A stretch of DNA of 64,000 nt, from positions 35,218 through 99,217 of the forward strand of contig JAFRSU010000010.1 in the NCBI GenBank assembly GCA_017427415.1. Direction: 5' to 3'. The notes under the pieces were generated by a model. The model saw only the letters and a program-made list of their open reading frames with translations. It searched no databases and was not told the origin of the DNA. A program made the translations under genes and the position numbers. Position 1 is the stretch's first letter, and every line of letters begins with the position of its first letter. Positions 8,563-16,796 of this stretch are shown piece by piece. This stretch comes from Lachnospiraceae bacterium (GTDB taxonomy: Bacteria; Bacillota; Clostridia; Lachnospirales; Lachnospiraceae).

Positions 8563-9480
8563 ATGGACAAGATACAGGAAAATTTACTGGCTGAGATCGC
8601 CGGACTGCATGAGATCCCCACAGGTGCTTATAACATAAGAGCCAACGGAGAAGGTGCGGGAAGGCGTTCCACAGAGCATATAGAGATCACCACCAAGCAG
8701 GATAAGCCCGGCATAGATATACATATAGCGGACAACACCGTAAGGGAAAGTGTGCATATACCGGTCATTATAAGTGAAACAGGACTTACCGAATCGGTAT
8801 ACAATGATTTCTTTATCGGTAAAAACTGTGATGTTACCATCATAGCGGGCTGCGGTATCCACAACTGCGGTACACAGAAGTCGGAGCATGACGGAATACA
8901 TACATTTTTTGTAGGCGAGAATTCTAAGGTAAGATACGTTGAAAAGCATTACGGCGAGGGAGACGGCAATGGCGAGATAGTGCTCAATCCCCAGACCATC
9001 GTGCATTTAGCTGCAGGCAGCTACTTAGAGATGGACACGGTTCAGATAAAGGGCGTTGATTCCACCATCCGTACCACAGTGGCGGATGTAGCCGATAATG
9101 CCACTCTTATCATCTCTGAAAAGATCATGACACACGGAAAGCAGCATGCAGAGACGGACTTTACCGTTGATCTTAACGGTGAGGGCTCCAGCACCAATGT
9201 TATATCGCGTTCCGTAGCAAGAGATGATTCCACTCAGCTGTTTAAGTCCAATATCCGCGGAAACAACAAGTGTGCAGGTCATTCCGAGTGTGATGCTATC
9301 ATCATGGACAACGGTCAGGTAGGTGCGGTACCGAAGGTAGAAGCAAATTGCGTGGATGCATCGCTTATTCATGAGGCTGCCATAGGAAAGATCGCCGGAG
9401 AGCAGATCATCAAGCTTATGTCGTTAGGGCTTACAGAGGAAGAAGCTGAAGAGATGATCGTAAACGGATTCTTAAAATAA
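8563..9480 (+). CDS. SufB/SufD-family scaffold protein (SmsB-like)
   Basis: The 305-residue protein is about two thirds the length of SufB and matches the C-terminal beta-helix core: VARDDSTQLFKSNIRGNNKCAGHSECDAI, then Cys263 and His270 in NCVDASLIHEAAIG, positions matching the cluster-handling Cys/His of SufB/SufD. The C-terminal helices (IIKLMSLGLTEEEAEEMI) follow the family pattern. AAGGAG precedes the ATG, 28 bases after the SufC-like gene. Likely forms a SufC2-scaffold2 complex for Fe-S assembly; this follows from family knowledge. Confidence 0.8.
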   Translation: MDKIQENLLAEIAGLHEIPTGAYNIRANGEGAGRRSTEHIEITTKQDKPGIDIHIADNTVRESVHIPVIISETGLTESVYNDFFIGKNCDVTIIAGCGIHNCGTQKSEHDGIHTFFVGENSKVRYVEKHYGEGDGNGEIVLNPQTIVHLAAGSYLEMDTVQIKGVDSTIRTTVADVADNATLIISEKIMTHGKQHAETDFTVDLNGEGSSTNVISRSVARDDSTQLFKSNIRGNNKCAGHSECDAIIMDNGQVGAVPKVEANCVDASLIHEAAIGKIAGEQIIKLMSLGLTEEEAEEMIVNGFLK

Positions 9481-9509
9481 TTGACAATTACTTTCATTAG
9501 TGATAATAT
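9481..9509 (+). promoter_or_regulatory. Strong promoter upstream of hairpin array and tRNA-Leu
   Basis: TTGACA immediately after the previous stop codon, 17-base spacer, TAATAT -10 preceded by TGA (extended -10). The only gene downstream before a terminator is tRNA-Leu, about 225 bases away. Confidence 0.8.
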
Positions 9510-9523
9510 AGTAAAGGTTTTTA

Positions 9524-9735
9524 GCGTAAGGCGTTACGCAGACTGACTGGATCACGCCAGGCGTCGCGCAGACTGATGGTCATCATGCTGTGCATGAAGG
9601 AAGAAATCCTCAGCAAATGCTTCGGATTTCCTTTGATTGAATCGCGCCAGGCGTCGCGCGAACTGGTGTAAGTTAAGCTGCAGGTGACCATCATACTTCG
9701 TATGATGGCTGGATCACAACACTTCGTGTTGCGAT
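9524..9735 (+). repeat. Array of short hairpins between promoter and tRNA-Leu
   Basis: No credible reading frame. Palindromes run in series: GCGTAA-GGCG-TTACGC at 9524-9539; related imperfect units around CGCCAGGCGTCGCG at about 9555 and 9645; TCATGC-TGT-GCATGA near 9582; AAATG-CTTCG-GATTT near 9616; CATCATA-CTTCG-TATGATG at 9689-9707; CAACA-CTTCG-TGTTG at 9717-9731. Three units have a GGCG loop and three a CTTCG loop. A text such as AGACTGA follows two of the GGCG units. It looks like small extragenic palindromic repeats inserted in a tRNA leader. Confidence 0.7.
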
Positions 9736-9739
9736 ATAT

Positions 9740-9822
9740 GCCGCAATGGCGGAATGGCAGACGCAATGGACTCAAAATCCATCGCCCTCAAAAGCGTGCG
9801 GGTTCAAGTCCCGCTTGCGGCA
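9740..9822 (+). tRNA. tRNA-Leu (CAA)
   Basis: Class II tRNA of 83 bases: acceptor GCCGCAA/TTGCGGC, anticodon arm ATGGA-CTCAAAA-TCCAT (anticodon CAA, reads TTG), long variable arm CGCCCTCAAAAGCG and T arm GCGGG-TTCAAGT-CCCGC, discriminator A. CCA not encoded. Confidence 0.95.
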
Positions 9823-9823
9823 T

Positions 9824-9856
9824 AAAAAAAGGAGTCGTGTTTGACTCTTTTTTTTA
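9824..9856 (+). terminator. Terminator after tRNA-Leu
   Basis: A-rich stem with GGAGTC and GACTCT and a run of eight T, directly after the tRNA 3' end. Confidence 0.8.
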
Positions 9857-9909
9857 TGCTGTAAGCTGATGTTTTCCGATGGAAAAAAAGACATTTTTTC
9901 GTAATATAG

Positions 9910-9938
9910 TTGCATATCGTGAGTATATATGATAATAT
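9910..9938 (+). promoter_or_regulatory. Promoter of pseudo-receiver gene
   Basis: TTGCAT, 17 bases, TAATAT with upstream TGA extension; 54 bases before the start codon at 9992. Confidence 0.75.
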
Positions 9939-9991
9939 AACTATATATGGTATCTCGTAAAATCAAAACATTTTAGGAAATGGGGATTATT

Positions 9992-10897
9992 ATGACAAAG
10001 TGGATTGCTGTAGCAGATGATGACATTACTACACTTAAAGTTGCAGGACGTATCCTTAACAACAACAACCTGCGTATGAGCGGCATGAATTCAGGTATGG
10101 CTCTTTTAAGCTTTTTAAGGGATAACAGACCCGATCTTATCCTTCTTGAAGCCGATATGATCGGCATGAGCGGTGCTGATACCTTAAAGCTTGTAAGGGA
10201 ACAGGAGAAGAAGAACCAGACAAAGCCCATACCTGTTATCTTCCTTAAGTCACAGGATGATACCGAGTCGGAAGATATCACTTCCGGGTTAGGCGTAGCT
10301 GCTTATATCCAGAAGCCTATCACACCCGATGCTCTTTTAGAAGTGATCGGAAAGGTGATCAATATCAAGGACTGTGCAGCTGAATGCAAGTCCGGGGATC
10401 AGAAGGCAGACCAGCCTATCGATCATACCGGTGTTGAGGTAGATGAGGCAGACGATCTTGAGCATTTCAACAGAAAGCTGAAGGAAAAAGAAGATCCCAA
10501 TACGGCTCTGTTTGTTGACAGCAAGGCATTTTCATATATCTATCGTTTCTTTGCAAGATATATCGCAACCTACAAAGCACATGCGTGCAAGGTATTATTT
10601 ACGTTTTCCGAGTTCAAGGAGACAGACGGATTAGAGAAGGATTTCTCGGGCATGATGGATGACTTCGGAGATATCTTGAAGAACATCTTAAGAAAGAGCG
10701 ATGTAGTGGTAAAGAGTAAGTCCAACCAGTTCCTTATCCTTCTTCCTGAAGTAGACGAGGAGCATCTTGACAACGTTCTTGACAGAATAGAGCAGGGTTG
10801 GAACGAGTACAGGTATTCAGACTATGTAGCCATCATCTATGAGAGAGAGACGGTAGCCGGAGAAGAAAGCGGTCTGGATGAAAGAAAAGCAAATTAA
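9992..10897 (+). CDS. Pseudo-receiver plus degenerate GGDEF-like protein
   Basis: A 301-residue protein. Residues 1-120 match a response-regulator receiver: acidic DDD (9-11), hydrophobic strand LILLEADMIGMSG and the conserved Lys108 in IQKP. The phospho-acceptor Asp is replaced by Glu53 and the conserved Thr/Ser by Lys86, so normal phosphorylation is unlikely. After an acidic linker, residues 155-290 resemble a GGDEF fold, with RKSDVVVKSKSNQFLILLP in place of the catalytic loop (SNQF instead of GGDEF), so cyclase activity is not expected. Start ATG 9992 is preferred over 9980 on ribosome-site spacing. Monocistronic between a promoter and the secG promoter; role unknown, probably signalling by binding. 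Confidence 0.65.
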   Translation: MTKWIAVADDDITTLKVAGRILNNNNLRMSGMNSGMALLSFLRDNRPDLILLEADMIGMSGADTLKLVREQEKKNQTKPIPVIFLKSQDDTESEDITSGLGVAAYIQKPITPDALLEVIGKVINIKDCAAECKSGDQKADQPIDHTGVEVDEADDLEHFNRKLKEKEDPNTALFVDSKAFSYIYRFFARYIATYKAHACKVLFTFSEFKETDGLEKDFSGMMDDFGDILKNILRKSDVVVKSKSNQFLILLPEVDEEHLDNVLDRIEQGWNEYRYSDYVAIIYERETVAGEESGLDERKAN

Positions 10898-10905
10898 AAA
10901 ACTGC

Positions 10906-10934
10906 TTGCATTATTTTTTCCTATGTGTTATAAT
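10906..10934 (+). promoter_or_regulatory. Promoter of secG
   Basis: TTGCAT, 17-base spacer, perfect TATAAT. A 5' stem-loop GGCTGT-ATGAG-ACAGCC (10947-10963) lies at the predicted transcript start and could stabilise the mRNA. Confidence 0.88.
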
Positions 10935-11019
10935 GCCATTTCGTGAGGCTGTATGAGACAGCCGTTAATGAAGAATGTATCAGAGAGTTTAATTTGTGAT
11001 TTTTTTGGAGGAAACGGAT

Positions 11020-11262
11020 TTGAAGACAGCATTAACAATTTTATATCTTATCATATGCATAGCAATCGTTGTTATCGTTATGTTACAGGATTCTAAGGGA
11101 CAGGGACTTGCAGCAGCTCTTTCGGGCAACGGAGGAAGCGGAACATACTGGAGCAAGAACAAGGGCCGTTCAAAGGAAGGCATGCTCAACAAGCTTACGA
11201 TAGTTCTTGCAGCTCTCTTTATTATCCTTTCCGTAGTGCTCAGCCTTGACGCACTTCAATAA
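11020..11262 (+). CDS. secG: Preprotein translocase subunit SecG
   Basis: Small subunit of the SecYEG channel that aids SecA cycling. 80 residues from TTG at 11020, placed 8 bases after GGAGG; starting at the upstream GTG would read through that site. Two membrane segments (residues 3-21 and 57-78) flank a cytoplasmic loop with the family motif LLQDSKGQGL-like MLQDSKGQGLAAALSG. The position upstream of rnr and smpB is common in Firmicutes. A terminator follows. Confidence 0.93.
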   Translation: MKTALTILYLIICIAIVVIVMLQDSKGQGLAAALSGNGGSGTYWSKNKGRSKEGMLNKLTIVLAALFIILSVVLSLDALQ

Positions 11263-11273
11263 TGATTGAACAT

Positions 11274-11307
11274 AAAGCATGTGGTAAGTACCGCATGCTT
11301 TTTTTAT
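11274..11307 (+). terminator. Terminator after secG
   Basis: AAAGCATG pairs with CATGCTTT, with an inner GGT/ACC, followed by seven T. It separates secG from the rnr promoter. Confidence 0.88.
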
Positions 11308-11310
11308 TTC

Positions 11311-11339
11311 TTGATAAATTGAAGGATACATAGTATAAT
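11311..11339 (+). promoter_or_regulatory. Promoter of rnr-smpB-ssrA
   Basis: TTGATA, 17 bases, TATAAT, directly downstream of the secG terminator. Confidence 0.87.
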
Positions 11340-11381
11340 TAACGTATATTAAGGGGTTACAATATAACAGGGGTGAAGTAC

Positions 11382-13643
11382 ATGGATATACAGGAATTAG
11401 AGGAGAAGAAAGAACGGATATATTCCTTTATACAAAGTGAAGAATATGTTCCGATGAAGCTGAAGGAACTCGCAAGCCTGCTTCAGGTTCCGAGACCTGA
11501 AAAGGAAGAGTTTAAGGAAGTGATAGATAAGCTTATATCGGAAGGCAAGGTACTGTATGATGCCAAGAGCCGCATCAGGGCGGCAGGAGCCGATATGGCC
11601 TCAGGGTATTTTATGGGTACCGCAAAAGGCTTCGGTTTTGTACGTATAGAGGGTGAGGATGAGGATATCTTTATCCCGCCCGATAAGACCGGAAGCGCAC
11701 ATGATAAGGATAAGGTGCTCATATCCATCTTGAACGAGCCCTCAAGGGGAAGAAGCCGTGAGGGTGAGGTTGTAAGCATATTGGAGAGGGCCAACGACAG
11801 GATCACAGGTACTTTCCAGCGTACCAAGACCTATGGCTTCGTGATACCGGACAACAGGAAATTCGGAGCGGATATATTTATACCCCACGGATTTACCAAG
11901 GGAGCCGTAACGGGACATAAGGTAGTGGTCGAGATGACGGATTTCGGAGGTCCGGATAAAAATCCCGAAGGACATGTAACGGAGATCATAGGCCATATCG
12001 ACGATCCCGGGACTGATATCATATCGGTCATCAGGGCATTCGGAATACCGCTTGAATTCCCCGAGGGTGTGATCAACGAGCTGAAGACCGTCCCGTCTGA
12101 AGTGGCTGAGGAGGAAAAGACCGGAAGGCTTGACCTGCGTGATGAAAAAACCATCACCATCGACAGCGAATCTGCAAAAGACCTTGACGATGCGATCACC
12201 ATCTCGAAAAAAGACGGAATGTATACACTCGGAGTACATATAGCGGATGTATCCCAATATGTACGCGAGAATTCGCCCCTTGATAAAGAGGCATTAAAGC
12301 GCGGAACAAGCAATTATCTGATAGACAGTGTTATCCCCATGCTCCCTCATGAGCTTTCAAACGGCATATGTTCGCTCAATCAGGGAGCAGACCGCCTGGC
12401 CATGAGCTGTATAATGGATATCACTCCCAAAGGAGAGATAAAGGGACACCGTATAGCAGAAACTCTTATCAATGTTGACAGACGTATGACATATACCAAT
12501 GTTCAGAGGGTAAATGACGCTATAGCTCAGTATGACGGTACCAAGGAGGAGCTTTTCCGTAAGCTGACCGTTGACAAGGCCGATGTAAGGAGTCTTAAGT
12601 TTAAAGAAGAGCTTCCGGAAGAGATACTTGATACACTTGATGAATACAGGGATTTTGCGGAGATGTTCGATCTGTGCCTGGAACTCAGCGAGATATTAAG
12701 GGAGAGAAGGCATAAGAGAGGCTCCATCGATTTTGATATCCCCGAGTGCGAGATCATAGTGGACGAGAAGGGCAAGCCTATCGAGATCAAGCCGTATGAC
12801 CGCAACAGGGCTACCAAGATCATAGAGGATTTCATGCTTGTTGCAAATGAGACCGTGGCAGAGGATTATTTCTGGCAGGAGCTTCCGTTTGTATACCGTA
12901 CACATGATACTCCCGATCCGGAAAAGATCACCAAGCTTGGCATATTTATCAATAACTTCGGATATACTATCAAGATGGGTACCGAGGATATACATCCCAA
13001 GGAGCTCCAGAAGTTATTGGAGAAGATAGAAGGCACGGATGAGGAAGCACTCATCAGCAGGCTGACCTTAAGATCCATGAAGCAGGCAAAGTACACGACC
13101 ACCTGTGACGGACACTTCGGTCTTGCATCAAAGTATTATTGCCATTTCACTTCTCCGATCAGACGTTATCCCGACCTGCAGATACACAGGATCATAAAGG
13201 AAAACCTAAGAGGAAAGCTTGGAGAAAAACGTATCAGCCATTATTCGAAGATACTTAATGATGTGGCATTCATGTCCAGTAAGTGCGAAAGACGCGCTGA
13301 TGAAGCCGAGCGTGAGGTTCAGAAGCTTAAAAAGATCGAGTTCATGGAGCCGCATATAGGAGAGACGTTTGACGGCGTTATCTCCGGCATATCATCCATG
13401 GGCATATATATAGAACTTCCCAATACCGTAGAAGGTATGGTGAAGATCGACGAGTTTAAGGATGATTATTATTTCTTTGATGAGGAGCATTATCAGCTTA
13501 TCGGCAAAAATCAAAAAAAATGCTATAAGCTCGGACAGAGGGTTAAGGTAAGACTCGAAGAAGCCGATAAATTAATGCGGAGCATCATATTTACGATCGT
13601 AGACGAAGAAGAGGAAGAAGATCCTTCGCCTAGCGCAGAATAA
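11382..13643 (+). CDS. rnr: Ribonuclease R
   Basis: Processive 3'-5' exoribonuclease acting on structured RNA; works with tmRNA/SmpB in removing defective mRNA. About 753 residues: N-terminal winged helix (1-65), two cold-shock OB domains (about 70-220), the RNB catalytic domain with DSESAKDLDDAI near residue 260-275 holding the metal-binding Asp cluster, and a C-terminal S1 domain (about 645-730). ATG 11382 sits 8 bases from AGGGGTG; GTG 11373 is an alternative three codons upstream. The acidic tail ends just before smpB. Clustered with smpB and ssrA as in many Firmicutes. Confidence 0.95.
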   Translation: MDIQELEEKKERIYSFIQSEEYVPMKLKELASLLQVPRPEKEEFKEVIDKLISEGKVLYDAKSRIRAAGADMASGYFMGTAKGFGFVRIEGEDEDIFIPPDKTGSAHDKDKVLISILNEPSRGRSREGEVVSILERANDRITGTFQRTKTYGFVIPDNRKFGADIFIPHGFTKGAVTGHKVVVEMTDFGGPDKNPEGHVTEIIGHIDDPGTDIISVIRAFGIPLEFPEGVINELKTVPSEVAEEEKTGRLDLRDEKTITIDSESAKDLDDAITISKKDGMYTLGVHIADVSQYVRENSPLDKEALKRGTSNYLIDSVIPMLPHELSNGICSLNQGADRLAMSCIMDITPKGEIKGHRIAETLINVDRRMTYTNVQRVNDAIAQYDGTKEELFRKLTVDKADVRSLKFKEELPEEILDTLDEYRDFAEMFDLCLELSEILRERRHKRGSIDFDIPECEIIVDEKGKPIEIKPYDRNRATKIIEDFMLVANETVAEDYFWQELPFVYRTHDTPDPEKITKLGIFINNFGYTIKMGTEDIHPKELQKLLEKIEGTDEEALISRLTLRSMKQAKYTTTCDGHFGLASKYYCHFTSPIRRYPDLQIHRIIKENLRGKLGEKRISHYSKILNDVAFMSSKCERRADEAEREVQKLKKIEFMEPHIGETFDGVISGISSMGIYIELPNTVEGMVKIDEFKDDYYFFDEEHYQLIGKNQKKCYKLGQRVKVRLEEADKLMRSIIFTIVDEEEEEDPSPSAE

Positions 13644-13670
13644 TGAATTAACGGAAAGGAGGGGAAAGGC

Positions 13671-14141
13671 TTGGCAAAGGAAAAGCCCAGAAAGCTTATA
13701 GCTAACAACAAAAAGGCATACTTTGATTATTTTATAGAAGAAAAATATGAAGCCGGCATTTCCCTTCACGGTACGGAAGTAAAGTCCATGCGCATGGGTA
13801 AATGCAGTATCAAGGAATCCTACATCAAGATCGATAACGGAGAAGTATTCATATACGGTATGCATGTAAGTCCCTATGAAAAAGGAAACATCTTCAATAA
13901 GGACCCCTTACGTACCAGAAAACTGCTTTTGCACCGCGCAGAGATACGTAAGCTTGATGCCGGGGTAAAGATAAAAGGATATACGATAGTTCCTCTTGAA
14001 GTATATCTCGACCACGGCCTTGTAAAAGTCCTTATAGGTCTTGCTCGCGGTAAGAAATTGTATGACAAGCGTGAGACCATAGCCGAAAAGGACAGGAAGA
14101 GAGAAGAGGAAAAAGATTTTAAGGCTAAAAATGCGTACTAA
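13671..14141 (+). CDS. smpB: SsrA-binding protein SmpB
   Basis: Binds the tRNA-like domain of tmRNA and places it in the A site of stalled ribosomes. The 156-residue protein has [21 protein letters not shown] with the conserved GTEVKS(M)R(M)GK region, the beta-barrel core, and a basic C-terminal tail rich in Arg/Lys that becomes helical in the mRNA channel. TTG start after a very strong GGAAAGGAGGGG. The ssrA gene begins 21 bases downstream. Confidence 0.96.
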   Translation: MAKEKPRKLIANNKKAYFDYFIEEKYEAGISLHGTEVKSMRMGKCSIKESYIKIDNGEVFIYGMHVSPYEKGNIFNKDPLRTRKLLLHRAEIRKLDAGVKIKGYTIVPLEVYLDHGLVKVLIGLARGKKLYDKRETIAEKDRKREEEKDFKAKNAY

Positions 14142-14150
14142 CGCGTTTTT
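14127..14150 (+). terminator. Hairpin between smpB and ssrA
   Basis: AAAAATGCG and CGCGTTTTT form a 9-bp stem overlapping the smpB stop. It resembles a weak intrinsic terminator or a processing signal that separates the messenger from tmRNA 13 bases later. Confidence 0.5.
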
Positions 14151-14162
14151 ATAAATGTACCC

Positions 14163-14551
14163 GGGCCAGTACTGGTTTCGACGGGGGTTTTGAAGCTTTG
14201 GAAGCCATCGGTGAGAGTCTGGACTCACCTTAATAAACGGATAACTAAATATAAACGCTGATAATAACGAATTAGCATTTGCTGCCTAACGTGCAGCACG
14301 TCGGACCTGCGTAGCCCACTGCGCAGGAGGAGAAGCCGTGAGGTCCCGCAGGGGTTTTCCTCTGTAACCGGCGTCATCCAGGTGGGGAACTCTTTCGGCA
14401 AAGCTTTGAGCCGGAAGTAGAAATATGAAGCTACCGAAACGGTGAGCCTGTCTGTGGGCGCATCGCAGAGGGAATAACAAAATACAGACTGTGATGGAAG
14501 AAACCGGGGTGAATAGGCTTTCGGACAGGGGTTCGACTCCCCTCTGGTCCA
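14163..14551 (+). ncRNA. ssrA: Transfer-messenger RNA (tmRNA)
   Basis: One-piece tmRNA of 389 bases. Ends pair as a tRNA-like acceptor (GGGCCAG with CTGGTCC, discriminator A); the T arm GGGG-TTCGACT-CCCC is at the 3' end and TTTCGACGGG at the 5' end. The tag frame most likely resumes at GCT 14257 and reads ADNNELAFAA before TAA at 14287-14289; the hydrophobic AFAA end is the usual ClpXP/ClpAP degron. Resume codon is inferred by comparison with clostridial tags. Pseudoknot regions occupy 14290-14500. CCA is not encoded. Confidence 0.95.
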
Positions 14552-14555
14552 TATT

Positions 14556-14595
14556 AAAGATATATAGCGGGTAATACTGCCATATATCTTTTTTA
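14556..14595 (+). terminator. Terminator after ssrA
   Basis: AAAGATATAT and ATATATCTTT form a 10-bp stem followed by a T run, five bases after the tmRNA 3' end. Confidence 0.82.
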
Positions 14596-14629
14596 TTTAT
14601 GAATTTTGTGTGTATTGTGCATATAAACG

Positions 14630-14658
14630 TTGACATATGAAGCTATTTTAAATACAAT
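14630..14658 (+). promoter_or_regulatory. Promoter of cyclophilin lipoprotein gene
   Basis: TTGACA, 17 bases, TACAAT; start codon 41 bases downstream. Confidence 0.8.
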
Positions 14659-14698
14659 TATATATGGAATAATATTTGAAAAATTCCGGGAGATAAAA

Positions 14699-15397
14699 AT
14701 GTTCAGAGTAAATGGAAAGCTTATCCGGATGATATGCCTGCTCATGATATTATGTATGGCAGCAGCATTTACCGGATGTTCGGATAATAAGGGCGATACC
14801 CCGGTGCAGTTTACCGGCGGAAAGCAATGCCGTCTGGCGAGGATCAATTTTAAGGACTACGGGTCAGTATCGTTCAGGCTCTATAAGGACGAGGAGCCGG
14901 AGCTGGTCGAAAAATTCATAGAAGCCTGTAAAAACGGGGTTTTTGACGGGATGACCCTTCAAAACGTAATAGAGGATTATGTGCTTATAGCGGGTTGCAA
15001 TCCGGCAGATCCTGCTTATAATGCAAAGTATGAGCACAAAGGAAAACTGTACCCGTATAAAGGTGCTCTATGTGCATCGGGATCCGGTGCGGACACTCGT
15101 AATGCATCGGCATTCCAGATAATAGGACTGCCGTCGGATGAACTGAAAAACATGGAAGAGCTTATAGAGCATGAAGGATACACTTTCTCGGACTATATCA
15201 AGTTCGGATATGAGACGGAGCTTACGCGTGAAGAGCTGGATCTGTTCATGGAGTACGGAGGTGCTCCGTGGCTTACGGGACATGCGGCCGTATTCGGACA
15301 GGCATATGAAGGACTTGATATTTTGGAAAAGGTAATGGCCTCATACAGTGAAGATGAGGGTGCAGATATCATAATTGAAAGTATTGAAACTGATTGA
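14699..15397 (+). CDS. Lipoprotein with cyclophilin-type peptidyl-prolyl isomerase domain
   Basis: 232 residues from ATG 14699 (GGGAGA upstream). A basic N-terminus and hydrophobic segment lead to a lipobox ending FTGC (Cys27), so it should be anchored outside the membrane. The rest fits a cyclophilin: VSFRLYKDEEPELVEKFIEACKNGVFDGMTLQNVIEDYVLIAG, NASAFQII and HAAVFGQAYEGLDILEKV. The catalytic Arg of cyclophilin A (FHR) is replaced: the segment reads MTLQNVIEDYVL, so isomerase activity may be weak or absent. A fold-assisting role for exported proteins is inferred. 25 bases before the next gene. Confidence 0.75.
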   Translation: MFRVNGKLIRMICLLMILCMAAAFTGCSDNKGDTPVQFTGGKQCRLARINFKDYGSVSFRLYKDEEPELVEKFIEACKNGVFDGMTLQNVIEDYVLIAGCNPADPAYNAKYEHKGKLYPYKGALCASGSGADTRNASAFQIIGLPSDELKNMEELIEHEGYTFSDYIKFGYETELTREELDLFMEYGGAPWLTGHAAVFGQAYEGLDILEKVMASYSEDEGADIIIESIETD

Positions 15398-15422
15398 CGG
15401 TATTTTTAAGGGGTGATAAGGA

Positions 15423-16151
15423 ATGTGGGAAGGATTGAAAATAGGCGGTTTCCAATTCGATGACTCAATGGAATATGCGTTGGCAAAAAAAGAATCGGAT
15501 ATCATCGGTTATATCACGGAGAGAATGAACGTAAACGATCCGCAGGTAGCCCTGATAGTCTATTATAAGCTGCTCGAGAGGCAGGATATGAAGACAGTGG
15601 TCGGACTCTCGTTCTTAAAGCAGCTGAGGGATTACTGCGTAGAGAGCGGAGTGGCAGACGATTCTCAGATAAAGATGATACCGATCAGGGTCGAAAACGG
15701 AGCAAAAGGGAAACTGTCCTCATACGGCGACGAGGAAGCGTTAGAGACCGATGCTGCCATCGAGACAGGAGAAGAAGCGGTAAAAAGCGGATTTGAAAAG
15801 CTTGACAACAAGATCTCGGAAGAGTTTTCCGCAGAAGAAAAACAGTTAAAGCGGGATATCCAGACTCACGTAGACCGCGAAAAAAAGCTTAAATCCGTAG
15901 CCGATCACTATAAGAATAAATTAAAAAAATGCTATTATGTCATTTCCGCACTTGCCATAGTCATAGTGATATTGTTTGTCATGGCCATCACAAGCGGCAA
16001 TACACCGTTCAGTGACGCGGAAAAGGATCTGCAGGACAGGTATGCCGGCTGGGCTGAGGAGCTTTCAGCCAGGGAAGAAGCGATAAAATATAGGGAAGAA
16101 CAGATAAACGGAGGGATGGAAAGTGGATACGATCAAAGTTCTGATAGCTGA
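15423..16151 (+). CDS. Unknown single-pass membrane protein with coiled coil
   Basis: 242 residues, not recognised. Residues 1-100 form a soluble, partly helical domain; 110-165 is highly charged and likely coiled coil; one membrane helix lies at about 169-190 (YYVISALAIVIVILFVMAI); the last 45 residues are again charged and helical. There is no signal peptide. Its last 29 bases overlap the GTG start of the OmpR-type regulator, so translation is probably coupled and the protein may belong to that two-component system as a membrane accessory or input component. That role is inferred only from the overlap. Confidence 0.6.
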   Translation: MWEGLKIGGFQFDDSMEYALAKKESDIIGYITERMNVNDPQVALIVYYKLLERQDMKTVVGLSFLKQLRDYCVESGVADDSQIKMIPIRVENGAKGKLSSYGDEEALETDAAIETGEEAVKSGFEKLDNKISEEFSAEEKQLKRDIQTHVDREKKLKSVADHYKNKLKKCYYVISALAIVIVILFVMAITSGNTPFSDAEKDLQDRYAGWAEELSAREEAIKYREEQINGGMESGYDQSSDS

Positions 16152-16794
16152 TGATGAAAGCAGGATGCGTAAGCTGGTAAAGGACTTCCTGAACAAAAAC
16201 GGTATACAGGTTTTGGAAGCCGAAAACGGAGAAGAGGCCTGTGATATCTTCTATAAACAAAAAGATATATCTCTGATCATTCTGGATGTCATGATGCCTA
16301 AGATGGACGGCTGGCAGGTATGCAGGGAGATCAGGAGCAATTCCAATGTTCCCATCATCATGCTTACTGCCCGCGGAGATGAGAAGGATGAGCTCTTAGG
16401 CTTCGAACTCGGCGTGGACGAATATATATCGAAGCCGTTCAGCCCCAAGATACTTGTAGCAAGGATAGATGCCATACTGCGCAGGACCGGCGGCATGGGC
16501 GATGAAACGATAGAGATAGGCGGCATAAAGATGGATAAGCAGGCACATGAAGTATATGTGGACGGTAAGCTTATCGATCTGAGCCTTAAGGAGTTTGAAC
16601 TTTTGGAGTATTTTATCTCTAATAAGGGTGTTGCATTATCAAGGGATAAGATACTTAACAATGTGTGGAATTATGATTATTTCGGAGACGCCAGAACCAT
16701 TGATACCCATGTTAAAAAACTCCGCAGCAAAATGGGAGAAAAAGGCGATCTGATAAAAACCGTCTGGGGCATGGGATATAAATTTGAGGCCTGA
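16123..16794 (+). CDS. OmpR/PhoB-family response regulator
   Basis: 223 residues. Receiver domain 1-118 with acidic DDE, phospho-acceptor Asp in LIILDVMMPKMDG, Thr in MLTA and Lys in SKPF; winged-helix DNA-binding domain 128-222 with SLKEFELLEYFISNKGVALSRDKIL and THVKKLRSKM. GTG start 5 bases after GGAGGGATGG. Overlaps the preceding gene and is followed after two bases by its sensor kinase. Confidence 0.93.
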   Translation: MDTIKVLIADDESRMRKLVKDFLNKNGIQVLEAENGEEACDIFYKQKDISLIILDVMMPKMDGWQVCREIRSNSNVPIIMLTARGDEKDELLGFELGVDEYISKPFSPKILVARIDAILRRTGGMGDETIEIGGIKMDKQAHEVYVDGKLIDLSLKEFELLEYFISNKGVALSRDKILNNVWNYDYFGDARTIDTHVKKLRSKMGEKGDLIKTVWGMGYKFEA

Positions 16795-16796
16795 TT

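Noticed and set aside
9521..9869. Frames on both strands across the hairpin array and tRNA-Leu
   Set aside because: They translate palindromes and a tRNA gene; no start signals.
14286..14636. 116-codon minus-strand frame
   Set aside because: Antisense to tmRNA, which is clearly identified by its ends, T arm and tag.
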